DNA from: an uncultured Lachnoanaerobaculum sp.
GTDB lineage: Bacteria > Bacillota > Clostridia > Lachnospirales > Lachnospiraceae
Direction: 5' to 3'
DNA: 47,416 bases
Assembly: GCA_937925515.1 (NCBI GenBank)
Contig: CALALP010000019.1
Span: forward strand, 1 to 47,416
Below are positions 25,945 to 34,775 of this stretch, one piece after another. Position 1 is the stretch's first letter. The number at the start of each line of letters is the position of its first letter. Below the pieces are notes generated by a model. The model did no database searches, was not told the DNA's origin, and worked only from the letters and a program-made list of their open reading frames with translations. A program made the translations under genes and the position numbers.

Positions 25945-26781
25945 ATGAAAAAAAAATATTTTGTCTTAATGTTTATTGTATTTGTGTGTAGTTTGTTTTT
26001 TGTTAATATTTCAAATGCTGATGAAAAAAGAGTTTTTGATGATGCAGGTTTATTTAGTGAAAGCGAAGTTACTGATTTGGAGAGCAAAGTAGCAGACTTA
26101 ATAAAAGAAATGAATATGGACTTTGCTATTGTAACCGCAAATGATGCAAAAGGTCTTGATTCAGAGCATTATGCAAATGAAACTTATCTTTCAAAGGGAT
26201 TTGGAAAAGGAGATGACAAGTCAGGAGGGCTATTTTTAATAGATATGGATAATAGGCAATCTTATATCTATGGAAAAGGTCTTATGATTAGATACTTTAC
26301 AGATAAGCAAAAGGAAAAACTATTAGATATAGTAACTCCTTATCTTAAAAAAGGAAAATATTATGATAGTGCAACTGCTGCCATAGAAAAAGTTTCAAGT
26401 ATATATAAAGCAGGTATTAGAGATGACCAATATAATTATGATGTTGACACAGGCAGGATAGACAGATATAAGTCTATCAAATGGTATGAGGCAATAGGTT
26501 CTTTAGTTGCAGGGCTTGTAGTTTCACTTGGTAGTGTTTTTTCAATTAAAAATTCATATAAATTTGGTGCAAAAAGGGCACAAGTTGTAGCACTTAATCT
26601 AGCATATAGGCAAAATTCAAGTAATAGAATATATAACCATAGAGATGACTTGGTGGATAGACGAAGTCATACAAGAATAATATCAACTTCATCATCAAGT
26701 AGTTCTAGTAGTAGCAGTAGCAGTGGAAGAAGTACAACTCATGGTGGTGGAAGTTATACAGGTTCAGGTAGAGGTTTTTAA
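25945..26781 (+). CDS. TPM-domain protein, exported and membrane anchored
   Basis: 278 aa. Signal peptide (about 1-25, SNA before DEKRV), then a TPM domain (about 28-155) beginning VFDDAGLFSESEVTDLESKV, a fold found in Psb32/YgcG-like proteins. A membrane helix lies at about 178-198, followed by a basic region and a low-complexity tail of serines and GGGSYTGSGRGF. The TPM part would be outside and the tail inside. Last gene of the operon that starts at 18746, 12 bases after the zinc-ribbon gene. Function in envelope maintenance is inferred only. Confidence 0.85.
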   Translation: MKKKYFVLMFIVFVCSLFFVNISNADEKRVFDDAGLFSESEVTDLESKVADLIKEMNMDFAIVTANDAKGLDSEHYANETYLSKGFGKGDDKSGGLFLIDMDNRQSYIYGKGLMIRYFTDKQKEKLLDIVTPYLKKGKYYDSATAAIEKVSSIYKAGIRDDQYNYDVDTGRIDRYKSIKWYEAIGSLVAGLVVSLGSVFSIKNSYKFGAKRAQVVALNLAYRQNSSNRIYNHRDDLVDRRSHTRIISTSSSSSSSSSSSSGRSTTHGGGSYTGSGRGF

Positions 26782-26807
26782 AAAAATATATTTAATAAAG
26801 GAGCATT

Positions 26808-28019
26808 ATGAAAAAGGCGTTAGAAAGATTTTTTAAGTACATAAGTTTTGACACTAAGAGCGATGAGGACAATTTAAACTGTCCGTCTAGTAAGGGACAA
26901 TTAGTTCTTGGAAAAGAGCTTGTAAAGGAGTTAAAAGAACTTGGACTTGAGGACGCATATCAAGATGAACATGGATATGTATATGCAACCTTAAAGGGAA
27001 ATGTAGAGAATGTACCTACAATAGGATTTATAGCACACATGGATACATCTCCTGCTATGGACGGAAAATGTGTTAATCCTCAAATTGTAAAGTATGATGG
27101 TGGAGATATAAAGTTAAATGATGAGTTTTCAATCACAGTTAAGGAATTTCCATTCCTAGAGGGGCTAAAAGGTCAGACTCTTATAACTACTGACGGAACT
27201 ACTCTTTTAGGTTCAGATGATAAATCAGGAATTACTATAATTATGGAGGCACTTGAAAAATGGATTTCAGACCCAAGCTTAAAGCATGGAGATATAAAGA
27301 TAGGTTTTACTCCTGATGAAGAGATAGGTAGGGGGGCAGACTTATTTAATGTAGAAAAGTTTGGGGCAGATTTTGCATTTACACTGGATGGAGGCGAACT
27401 TGGAGAGCTTGAATATGAAAATTTCAATGCTGCCTCTTGTAAGATAAGTATACAAGGAAAGAGTGTTCACCCCGGAACTGCAAAAGATACTATGATAAAT
27501 GCAATAAATGTAGCAATGGAACTTCATTCACTACTTCCGGTGGCACAAAGACCTGAGTATACTGAAAAATATGAGGGCTTTTATCATCTTGACAGTTTTA
27601 GTGGAAATGTAGACTTTGCAAAAATGGACTATATCATAAGAGATCATAATAGAGAGAAGTTTGAGATTAAAAAAGAATTTATTACAAAAGCAGTTGATTT
27701 AATTAATCTTAAATATGGAAATATTGTAAAAATGGAATTAAAGGACAGCTATTATAATATGCTTGAAAAAATACTCCCTCATATAGAGATAATTGAACTT
27801 GCTAAGAAATCTTTCAAAGAAGTAGGAGTAGAACCAATAGTAAGAGCAATAAGAGGTGGTACAGACGGTTCAAAACTTTCATATATGGGACTTCCAACAC
27901 CAAATCTTTTTACAGGTGGTTATAACTTCCATGGAAGATTTGAGTTTTTATCACTTGAGCAACTTGAAAAGGCAGTAGAGGCAGTAGTATGTATAGCAAA
28001 GAACGTAGCAGAGCTGTAA
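26808..28019 (+). CDS. pepT: Peptidase T (tripeptide aminopeptidase)
   Basis: 403 aa M20-family zinc aminopeptidase that releases the N-terminal residue of tripeptides in the cytoplasm. Metal and catalytic motifs are present: AHMDT (H77, D79), LLGSDDKSG with the bridging Asp, and PDEEIGRG with the catalytic and binding Glu pair; the dimerisation lid contains GKSVHPGTAKD. The last metal ligand appears in NFHGRFEF. Length matches PepT (about 405-410). The SDR gene downstream overlaps its end by 31 bases. Confidence 0.96.
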   Translation: MKKALERFFKYISFDTKSDEDNLNCPSSKGQLVLGKELVKELKELGLEDAYQDEHGYVYATLKGNVENVPTIGFIAHMDTSPAMDGKCVNPQIVKYDGGDIKLNDEFSITVKEFPFLEGLKGQTLITTDGTTLLGSDDKSGITIIMEALEKWISDPSLKHGDIKIGFTPDEEIGRGADLFNVEKFGADFAFTLDGGELGELEYENFNAASCKISIQGKSVHPGTAKDTMINAINVAMELHSLLPVAQRPEYTEKYEGFYHLDSFSGNVDFAKMDYIIRDHNREKFEIKKEFITKAVDLINLKYGNIVKMELKDSYYNMLEKILPHIEIIELAKKSFKEVGVEPIVRAIRGGTDGSKLSYMGLPTPNLFTGGYNFHGRFEFLSLEQLEKAVEAVVCIAKNVAEL

Positions 28020-28762
28020 ATAAATTTACAAGATACAAAAGAAAAACTGTTATGGTAACAGGTGCATCTAGGGGAATTGGTAAAAGTATTGCTTTAAAAT
28101 TTGCAAAAGAGGGCTACAATGTAGTTATTAACTGTCATAATTCAGAAGATGGCCTATATAAAGTAGAAAAAGAAATTCTTTCATTAGGGGCAGATTGTCT
28201 GCCCCTTGTTTTTGACGTTTCAGATTTTTATGCCTGCAAGCAAAATTTTGAAAAAATAAAAGATAGATTTAGTTCTCTCGATGTACTTGTAAATAATGCA
28301 GGAATATCATATATAGGTCTTATTCAGGATATGGATATAAGTGATTGGAATAACATTATAAATACTAACTTAACATCTGTTTTTAATTGTTCTAAATTTG
28401 CCATTCCAAATATGTTAAAAGCAGGAAGTGGTCATATTATCAATATTTCCTCTATATGGGGAGTTGTAGGGGCATCATGTGAAAGTGCATATTCAGCAAG
28501 TAAAGGAGGGATAAATTCATTTACAAAGGCACTTGCAAAGGAACTTGCACCCTCTAAGATTCAAGTAAATGCAGTAGCATTAGGAATTATAGATACTGAT
28601 ATGAATGAATTTTTAAGTAGAGAGGAACTTGAAAGCATTATAGATGAGATTCCGCTAGGTAGAGTTGGAAAATGTGATGAAGTCGCAGAATTTATCTATT
28701 GCCTGACAGAGTCTTACTACTTAACAGGTCAAGTCATTAGGTTTGACGGTGGGTGGGGGTAA
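27989..28762 (+). CDS. Short-chain dehydrogenase/reductase (FabG-like)
   Basis: 257 aa Rossmann oxidoreductase. NAD(P)-binding TGASRGIG (24-31), structural NNAG, catalytic Ser in NISSIWG and YSASK are all present; C-terminus ends TGQVIRFDGGWG as in 3-oxoacyl-ACP reductases. It could act in fatty acid synthesis but no fab genes are nearby, so the substrate is open. The ATG at 27989 overlaps pepT by 31 bases; the only other ATG (28052) lies within the first beta strand and would remove it. Confidence 0.85.
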   Translation: MYSKERSRAVNKFTRYKRKTVMVTGASRGIGKSIALKFAKEGYNVVINCHNSEDGLYKVEKEILSLGADCLPLVFDVSDFYACKQNFEKIKDRFSSLDVLVNNAGISYIGLIQDMDISDWNNIINTNLTSVFNCSKFAIPNMLKAGSGHIINISSIWGVVGASCESAYSASKGGINSFTKALAKELAPSKIQVNAVALGIIDTDMNEFLSREELESIIDEIPLGRVGKCDEVAEFIYCLTESYYLTGQVIRFDGGWG

Positions 28763-28819
28763 TAGTTTGTAAAAAAGTCTACATCTTGTAGCCAAATTTG
28801 TATAAAAGGTATTCAATCA

Positions 28820-28842
28820 GTAACATGTTACGTTTGTTTTAA
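28820..28842 (+). promoter_or_regulatory. Palindrome and WalR-like box upstream of the NlpC/P60 gene
   Basis: GTAACATGTTAC (28820-28831) is a perfect 12-bp palindrome. Overlapping it, TGTTAC-GTTTG-TTTTAA (28826-28842) matches 11 of 12 defined positions of the WalR/YycF box TGTWAH-N5-TGTWAH, whose usual targets include wall hydrolases. Suggestive only. Confidence 0.4.
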
Positions 28843-28891
28843 GATTATGACATTTTATTTTCTAATGATTACTAAATATATAAAAAAGTAA

Positions 28892-28920
28892 TTGAATTAG
28901 TGTCTATAATCTGCTATACT
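28892..28920 (+). promoter_or_regulatory. Upstream promoter of the NlpC/P60 gene
   Basis: TTGAAT, 17 bases, TATACT. It lies downstream of the WalR-like box and upstream of three phased GATTT repeats (28947-28975). Confidence 0.5.
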
Positions 28921-28963
28921 AAATGGCGAAAATTAATTTTGAAATCGATTTAAATGATTTTAA

Positions 28964-28991
28964 TTGATTTAGATAAATAACAGATTATAAT
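28964..28991 (+). promoter_or_regulatory. Proximal promoter of the NlpC/P60 gene
   Basis: TTGATT, 16 bases, TATAAT, 48 bases before the ATG. The -35 lies within the phased GATTT repeats. Confidence 0.5.
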
Positions 28992-29039
28992 TTTTGATTT
29001 ATAAATTTCTAATTTAAAGATTTTGGAGGATATTTAGCA

Positions 29040-30044
29040 ATGCATAAAAGAGGAATAAATTGTGTTATGGCTGCATTTGTGTTTGCGGCATTATTTTCAA
29101 ATACTACCTTGGCTGATTCTGTCGTGGTAGGAGAGGCACCTGGGGTTGAAAGTAGTGTAGAAACGGTATCCCCTAAAACTATATCATCAGTAGCTCCCAC
29201 AACTTCTAGTGTTGAATCTAGCTCAGATACAGGTCATTTAACAGAAGAAAAGGAAACTACTAAACAAGAAACTATTAAAGAAACTACAAAACAAGAAACT
29301 TTAAAACAAGAGACTCAAGAAATTATAAAGGCAAATGCATTGCCGGAGTCGGAAAAAGAACCTGCTCTTAAGCCTATTTCTCCTTTAGGAAGTACTAGTG
29401 CTGAAAGTACAAAGGCAGAAACAAGTAAAACAGAAACTACCAAAACTGAGACAAGCAAGGCTGAAACTACAAAAGCAGAAACCACTAAAGCAGAAACAAG
29501 CAAGGCTGAAACTGAACATAGAACAGATACTTTAAGAGCAGGTAGTCCATATATAATTCATGCAGGTTCTTCAAAGGGAGAGGGTCAAGAGGATAAAGGA
29601 CCTGGAATTAAATTACTTGCAAAGAATCAAACACAAGAAACAGAGGAAACAAAGGCTAAGTTTGAATCTGAAACTGATAAGAAGAGAAGAGAAATGGTAC
29701 AGTATGCAAGGCAGTTTGTAGGTCTTAGATATATTTGGGGTGGTTCAGACTTAACTAAGGGAGTCGATTGCTCAGGTTTAACACAACAGATTTATAAGAA
29801 ATTCGGTATCTCAACAGGTAGAACTTCAAGAGACCAAGCTGCTAGAGGTAGAGAGATTCCTATGAGTGAGATTAAACCGGGAGATTTAATTGTTTATGAG
29901 GACGGAACAGGCTATATCAACCACATTACTATGTATTTAGGTGGAAATGAATTGATTAATGCAAGTTCAGCAGAAACAGGTGTTATAATTTGCGATATAG
30001 GCTATCGTACACCTCTTAAAGCAATTAGATTTTTTGAAGATTAA
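29040..30044 (+). CDS. Secreted NlpC/P60 peptidoglycan endopeptidase
   Basis: 334 aa. Signal peptide (about 1-25, TTLA). A long low-complexity region (about 60-165) of TKAETSK and KQET repeats acts as a spacer. The C-terminal NlpC/P60 domain (about 215-334) has the catalytic Cys244 in GVDCSGL, His295 in INHITMYLG and a polar third residue Asn307. The enzyme should cleave the D-Glu to diamino acid bond in stem peptides, in wall turnover or cell separation. GGAGG precedes the ATG by 8 bases. Terminator follows. Confidence 0.93.
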   Translation: MHKRGINCVMAAFVFAALFSNTTLADSVVVGEAPGVESSVETVSPKTISSVAPTTSSVESSSDTGHLTEEKETTKQETIKETTKQETLKQETQEIIKANALPESEKEPALKPISPLGSTSAESTKAETSKTETTKTETSKAETTKAETTKAETSKAETEHRTDTLRAGSPYIIHAGSSKGEGQEDKGPGIKLLAKNQTQETEETKAKFESETDKKRREMVQYARQFVGLRYIWGGSDLTKGVDCSGLTQQIYKKFGISTGRTSRDQAARGREIPMSEIKPGDLIVYEDGTGYINHITMYLGGNELINASSAETGVIICDIGYRTPLKAIRFFED

Positions 30045-30060
30045 AATATTTAAAGTTTAA

Positions 30061-30085
30061 GCCTTGTGAAAGTTCACAAGGCTTT
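30061..30085 (+). terminator. Terminator after the NlpC/P60 gene
   Basis: GCCTTGTGAA (30061-30070) and TTCACAAGGC (30073-30082) form a perfect 10-bp arm pair, followed by TTTAG. It separates the wall hydrolase from the RNase gene. Confidence 0.75.
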
Positions 30086-30125
30086 AGTTGCATTTATATT
30101 TGGAACATTTACTTAGGAAAATTTT

Positions 30126-30662
30126 ATGAATAGAAGAATAAAAGAGAATATATTGGAGTTTTTTAAAAAGTTTTTATGGTGGCAACCTGTACTTATACTT
30201 GCAGTAATGTTTTTGCTTGGAGCTTGTACAGATAGCCTTGGTATAGGAAAAAAAGCCCTACAAACAAATCCAAAAGAAAGTGTACAAGTTTTTAATACTG
30301 AACCCACAAGTGAAAACAGTATTGATAAAAATGGAAAGTACACATCAAAAGATGAGGTTGCATTGTATATACATACTTATGGAAAGTTACCCTCTAATTA
30401 TATAACGAAAAGTAAAGCTCAGGAAAAGGGTTGGAATCCTAAGACCGGAAATTTAAATAAGGTTTTACCCGGAATGAGTATAGGGGGGAGTGTGTTTGGG
30501 AATTATGATGAAAAACTTCCACAAGATGACAATAGAAAGTATTATGAATGTGATATAGATTATACTGAGGGGTTTAGAAATTCAAAAAGGCTTGTATATT
30601 CAAATGACGGATTGATTTTTTATACTGATAATCATTATGAAACTTTTGAACAACTATATTGA
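30126..30662 (+). CDS. Barnase-family ribonuclease with lipoprotein signal
   Basis: 178 aa. The C-terminal 100 residues match barnase closely: KLPSNYITKSKAQEKGW, IGGSVFGNYDEKLP and FRNSKRLVYSNDGLIFYTD. The catalytic set is complete: Lys95, Glu141, Arg155 and His170 (barnase K27, E73, R87, H102). The N-terminus carries a hydrophobic segment ending in LLGAC with Cys34, a plausible lipobox, so the RNase is predicted to be tethered outside the membrane rather than freely secreted. The barstar gene starts 11 bases after its stop. A nutritional or a competitor-killing role are both possible. Confidence 0.92.
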   Translation: MNRRIKENILEFFKKFLWWQPVLILAVMFLLGACTDSLGIGKKALQTNPKESVQVFNTEPTSENSIDKNGKYTSKDEVALYIHTYGKLPSNYITKSKAQEKGWNPKTGNLNKVLPGMSIGGSVFGNYDEKLPQDDNRKYYECDIDYTEGFRNSKRLVYSNDGLIFYTDNHYETFEQLY

Positions 30663-30673
30663 TAGAGGTGCTT

Positions 30674-31072
30674 ATGAATAAATATTTTCTAGTATTAAAA
30701 CCACATTTTAATATTGAGATGATACATGAACATATTTTTAGGCAGTTTGACTTTCCTGCTCATTATGGTAGAAATTTAGATGCACTTCATGACTGTTTGA
30801 CAGATATTTTTGAAGATAGTTGTGTAGGTATTTTTTATTCTGTAAAGGCTAGGAATTATGATTACATAAAAAAGATTATAAGGGTTTTTAAAGATGTTGA
30901 AGTTGAAAATGAACATATAGTATTTTTTGCCTCAAATATTAGGGATAATGTCGGTTTTGAGGATATCGAGGACTTTTTAACTAAAAGAGAGGACTTTTAC
31001 AGTGTAGAGGAAGAACATCTTACAGGTCTAAGAGATGTGAAGTTAAGGAAAATAAATACAGAGGATAATTAG
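30674..31072 (+). CDS. Barstar-family ribonuclease inhibitor
   Basis: 132 aa. The core HYGRNLDALHDCLTD aligns with barstar YYGENLDALWDCLTG and keeps the two aspartates that contact barnase (D36, D40; barstar D35, D39). It is longer than B. amyloliquefaciens barstar (about 90 aa), with extra C-terminal residues. Start at ATG 30674 is set by GAGG upstream. It is cytoplasmic and should protect the cell from its own RNase before export. Coupled to the barnase gene. Confidence 0.93.
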   Translation: MNKYFLVLKPHFNIEMIHEHIFRQFDFPAHYGRNLDALHDCLTDIFEDSCVGIFYSVKARNYDYIKKIIRVFKDVEVENEHIVFFASNIRDNVGFEDIEDFLTKREDFYSVEEEHLTGLRDVKLRKINTEDN

Positions 31073-31094
31073 AAATAGGTTTAAAAGGGGTGGC

Positions 31095-32837
31095 ATGGCA
31101 AAACAACAATGGATGTTATATACAAAGCGAGCTGATTTTAATTATATTGCAGCTCGCTTTAACATTTCTCCTATTACAGCAAGAATTTTAATAAATAGGG
31201 GGATTAAGGAAAATGAGATAGAAAGCTTTTTACATGGGAGTAGTTTACATTCCCCATGGCTTTTAAAAGGTATGGAAAAGGCAGTTAAACTTACGATAAA
31301 CTGCATTTTACAAAATAAAAAAATAAGAATAGTTGGAGATTATGACATTGACGGAATATGTTCTACTTATATTTTGTATAATGCCTTATCTAAGCTTACA
31401 TTAAATATTGACTATGAAATACCTGATAGAATAAAGGACGGCTACGGCATCAATGAAAATATTATAGAAAAAGCTAAAAAGGATAATGTAGAGGTAATAA
31501 TTACTTGTGATAATGGTATAGCTGCATTTGAGGCTCTGGAGCTAGCAAGAAAATATAATATGACTTTAATACTTACAGATCATCATGAAGTATTTAAAAA
31601 TGAAGATAAGACTGATAGACTACCTATTGCAAATGTCATTTTAAATCCAAAACAAAGTGATTGCAAGTACCCATTTAAGAGTATATGTGGGGCAATGGTA
31701 GCATTTAAATATATGAAAGCTCTGTATGAATATTTAGAAAAGTCTAATAGTTTGATGTTAAAAAACATTGATTCTAATGAGGTAATAGAGGACTTAACCG
31801 AGTTTGTGGCAGTGGCTACAATAGGCGATATAATGCCACTTAGAGATGAAAATAGAGTAGTGGTAAAAAAAGGGTTGTTAAAGCTTAAGCATACTAAAAA
31901 TATAGGGTTATTAAGTTTATTAAGGGCTTGTGAGCTTGAGGGGAAATGTATAAATTCCTACCATATAGGCTTTATAGTTGGACCTTGTTTAAATGCCAGT
32001 GGTAGACTTGCAAGTGCAAAACTAGCACTTAGACTTTTAAATGAAAAAGAACCTTTAAAAGCAGAAAAACTTGCTTATGAATTAAAAGAACTTAATGATG
32101 AAAGAAAAGATAAGACTGTAAACGGAACATTAAAGGCAATAGAACTTGCTGAGGATAAATTTTTAAATGATAGTGTACTTGTAATATACCTAGAAGACTG
32201 TCATGAGTCCATAGCAGGAATAATAGCAGGAAGATTAAGAGAAAAATATCAAAAGCCAAGTATAGTTATAACTGATACAGAGGACGATTTAATTAAGGGG
32301 TCTGCAAGGTCAATAGAAAACTATAATATGTTTGAAAAGCTTTGTGAGGTTAAGGAATTGTTTACAAAGTTCGGTGGACACCCTATGGCAGCAGGCATGA
32401 GCCTTGAAAAGAAAAATTTGGAAGTTCTTAGAACTAGATTAAATGAAAATGCAAATTTAAGTGAGGGAGATTTTATTGAGAAGATATGGATTGATGTAGC
32501 ACTTCCATTTGAATTTATTTCAGAAAATTTAATCAGTGAATTTGAAATACTTGAGCCATTTGGTCAAGGTAATGAAAAGCCGATATTTGCCCAAAAATCA
32601 GTAGAGATACTTAGCCTTGATGTAATAGGTAAAAATAAAAATGCAGTAAAGCTAAGTTTAAAAGATGAGAGAGGTTTTGTAATTAAAGGTATTATTTTTA
32701 CGGACGGAAACATTTTCAAAGAAGAACTAAATAATGCTAGATACATAGACATACTTTATTATCCACAAATTAATGAATTTAACGGTAGGAAAAGTATACA
32801 AATTGTTATTAAAGGGTGGAAAAACAGTGTAAAGTAG
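31095..32837 (+). CDS. recJ: Single-stranded-DNA-specific exonuclease RecJ
   Basis: 580 aa DHH-family 5'-3' exonuclease for recombination and repair. Motifs: GDYDIDGICST (I), CDNGI (II), TDHHEV (III), GPCLNASGRL and the DHHA1 part with GGHPMAAGMSLE; the OB-like C-terminal region (ILEPFGQGNEKPIF) is present. Length is normal for clostridial RecJ. AAAGGGGTGG precedes the ATG. It is 22 bases after barstar, so it may share that transcript. Confidence 0.95.
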   Translation: MAKQQWMLYTKRADFNYIAARFNISPITARILINRGIKENEIESFLHGSSLHSPWLLKGMEKAVKLTINCILQNKKIRIVGDYDIDGICSTYILYNALSKLTLNIDYEIPDRIKDGYGINENIIEKAKKDNVEVIITCDNGIAAFEALELARKYNMTLILTDHHEVFKNEDKTDRLPIANVILNPKQSDCKYPFKSICGAMVAFKYMKALYEYLEKSNSLMLKNIDSNEVIEDLTEFVAVATIGDIMPLRDENRVVVKKGLLKLKHTKNIGLLSLLRACELEGKCINSYHIGFIVGPCLNASGRLASAKLALRLLNEKEPLKAEKLAYELKELNDERKDKTVNGTLKAIELAEDKFLNDSVLVIYLEDCHESIAGIIAGRLREKYQKPSIVITDTEDDLIKGSARSIENYNMFEKLCEVKELFTKFGGHPMAAGMSLEKKNLEVLRTRLNENANLSEGDFIEKIWIDVALPFEFISENLISEFEILEPFGQGNEKPIFAQKSVEILSLDVIGKNKNAVKLSLKDERGFVIKGIIFTDGNIFKEELNNARYIDILYYPQINEFNGRKSIQIVIKGWKNSVK

Positions 32838-32890
32838 GTTATACTTCTAATGTTATTTTGAGGGTTAAACAATAAGTGGAGGGAAAAAAT

Positions 32891-34135
32891 ATGATTAAGC
32901 AAATTATAGAATATCTTGAAGGGTATGATGCAGAAGTAGGAAAGGCTATTAGAGGAGAATATAATAGACAGAGAAGAAATTTAGAGCTTATAGCATCTGA
33001 AAATATAGTATCAGAGCCTGTAATGCTTGCTATGGCAACAGTCCTTACAAATAAGTATGCTGAGGGGTATCCGAAAAAAAGATATTATGGTGGTTGTGAG
33101 GAAGTTGACATTTCAGAAACAATAGCTATTGAAAGGGCAAAAAAACTTTTCGGTTGTGAATATGCAAATGTTCAGCCTCACTCAGGAGCTCAAGCAAATA
33201 TGGCTGTATTTATGGCAATGCTTAAGCCGGGAGATACTGTTTTAGGAATGAATTTAAACCATGGAGGACATCTTACACATGGTTCACCTGTAAACTTTTC
33301 AGGATTATATTTTAATATAGTTCCTTATGGGGTAAATGATGAGGGGCTTTTAGACTATGCTGAAGTAGAAAGGCTTGCAATGGAGCATAAACCTAAACTT
33401 ATTGTGGCAGGAGCAAGTGCTTATGCAAGGGAGATTGATTTTAAAAAGTTTAGAGAAATTGCAGATAAATGCAGTGCTTATTTAATGGTTGATATGGCTC
33501 ATATTGCAGGGCTTGTGGCAGCAGGACTTCATCAAAGCCCTATTCCTTATGCACATGTAACCACAACTACTACTCATAAGACTTTAAGAGGCCCAAGAGG
33601 TGGGCTAATACTTTCAAGTGAGGAAATTGCAACTAAGTTTAATTTTAACAGAGCAGTATTTCCGGGGGTTCAAGGTGGACCACTTGAGCATATCATTGCT
33701 GCAAAAGCTATTTGTTTTGGAGAGGCATTAAAACCTGAATACAAAGTATATCAAGAGCAGATAATAAAAAACGCAAAGGCACTTGCAAAGGCTCTTATAA
33801 AAGAGGGATTTAAGATACTTACAGGGGGTACTGACAATCACCTTATGCTCTTAGATTTAAGAGAAATGAATATTACAGGTAAGGAATTACAAAGAAGATG
33901 TGATGAAGTTTACATTACATTAAACAAGAATACAGTACCAAATGACCCTCAAAGTCCTTTTGTTACAAGTGGAGTTAGAATTGGAACACCTGCTGTAACT
34001 GCAAGAGGTATGGTAGAAAGTGATATGGAAATAATTGCAAAGATTATTTATCTTACTGTAAATGATTTTGAAAATAAGAGCGAATACATAAAAGAAGAAG
34101 TTACAAAGCTCTGCGATAAATATCCAATATATTAA
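32891..34135 (+). CDS. glyA: Serine hydroxymethyltransferase
   Basis: 414 aa PLP enzyme that interconverts serine and glycine while charging tetrahydrofolate with a one-carbon unit. Recognisable features: NLELIASENIVS, GYPKKRYYGGCEEVD, the PLP lysine in TTTTHKTLRGPRGG and the GGTDNHLMLLDLR C-terminal domain. ATG 32891 is chosen over a GTG at 32876 because GGAGGG lies between them, 7 bases upstream. apt follows after 18 bases; together they supply one-carbon units and recycle adenine. Confidence 0.97.
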   Translation: MIKQIIEYLEGYDAEVGKAIRGEYNRQRRNLELIASENIVSEPVMLAMATVLTNKYAEGYPKKRYYGGCEEVDISETIAIERAKKLFGCEYANVQPHSGAQANMAVFMAMLKPGDTVLGMNLNHGGHLTHGSPVNFSGLYFNIVPYGVNDEGLLDYAEVERLAMEHKPKLIVAGASAYAREIDFKKFREIADKCSAYLMVDMAHIAGLVAAGLHQSPIPYAHVTTTTTHKTLRGPRGGLILSSEEIATKFNFNRAVFPGVQGGPLEHIIAAKAICFGEALKPEYKVYQEQIIKNAKALAKALIKEGFKILTGGTDNHLMLLDLREMNITGKELQRRCDEVYITLNKNTVPNDPQSPFVTSGVRIGTPAVTARGMVESDMEIIAKIIYLTVNDFENKSEYIKEEVTKLCDKYPIY

Positions 34136-34153
34136 AGTTTTTAGGAGATTAAA

Positions 34154-34678
34154 ATGAAGAAGTTAGAAGATTATGTAAGAAGTATACCTGATTTTCCTGA
34201 ACCGGGGATTATCTTTAGAGATGTAACAACTATACTTCAAGATGCAGACGGTTTGGCAATGAGCATTGACCAAATAAGGGAATGCCTAAAGGGGATTGAT
34301 TATGATGTAGTTATAGGCCCTGAGTCAAGAGGTTTTATATTTGGTGTTCCTGTTGCTTATGCTGAACATAAACCCTTTGTTCCTGTTAGAAAAAAAGGGA
34401 AGTTACCTTGTGAAACCGTTAGTATAAAATATGAACTTGAGTATGGCACTGCTGAAATTGAAATACATAAAGATGCTATAAAAGCAGGTCAGAAAGTAGT
34501 TATAGTAGATGACTTGATTGCAACAGGTGGAACTATTGAGGCTATGATAAAGCTTATTGAGGGGCTTGGAGGAGAAATAGTTAAGATTTGCTTTGTTATG
34601 GAACTTGCAGGTCTTAAGGGTAGAGAAAGATTAAAAGATTATAATGTAGATGCACTTATCACTTACCCGGGAAATTAG
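34154..34678 (+). CDS. apt: Adenine phosphoribosyltransferase
   Basis: 174 aa. It salvages adenine to AMP using PRPP. The PRPP-binding motif VVIVDDLIATGGT (about 115-127) and the type I signature FRDVTTIL and GPESRGFIFG are present. Length is standard (about 170-180). It lies 18 bases after glyA with AGGAGA upstream. The next gene is separated by a long hairpin. Confidence 0.96.
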   Translation: MKKLEDYVRSIPDFPEPGIIFRDVTTILQDADGLAMSIDQIRECLKGIDYDVVIGPESRGFIFGVPVAYAEHKPFVPVRKKGKLPCETVSIKYELEYGTAEIEIHKDAIKAGQKVVIVDDLIATGGTIEAMIKLIEGLGGEIVKICFVMELAGLKGRERLKDYNVDALITYPGN

Positions 34679-34692
34679 TATGATTTAAATTA

Positions 34693-34741
34693 TTCAGCTA
34701 GTAATATTTTCAATGAGTTGTTGAGAGTATTACTAGCTGAA
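34693..34741 (+). terminator. Perfect 14-bp hairpin between apt and the MATE gene
   Basis: TTCAGCTAGTAATA (34693-34706) pairs with TATTACTAGCTGAA (34728-34741) around a 21-base loop. No T run follows, so it could be a Rho-dependent stop, an mRNA stabiliser or a regulatory leader 34 bases before the MATE start. Confidence 0.5.
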
Positions 34742-34775
34742 CTTAAGATATTAGAAATGTTAGTAGAGGTTAGTC

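Noticed and set aside
29315..29503. Minus-strand ORF over the NlpC/P60 spacer
   Set aside because: Mirror of the TKAETSK repeats; hydrophobic only because of the repeat, no start signal.
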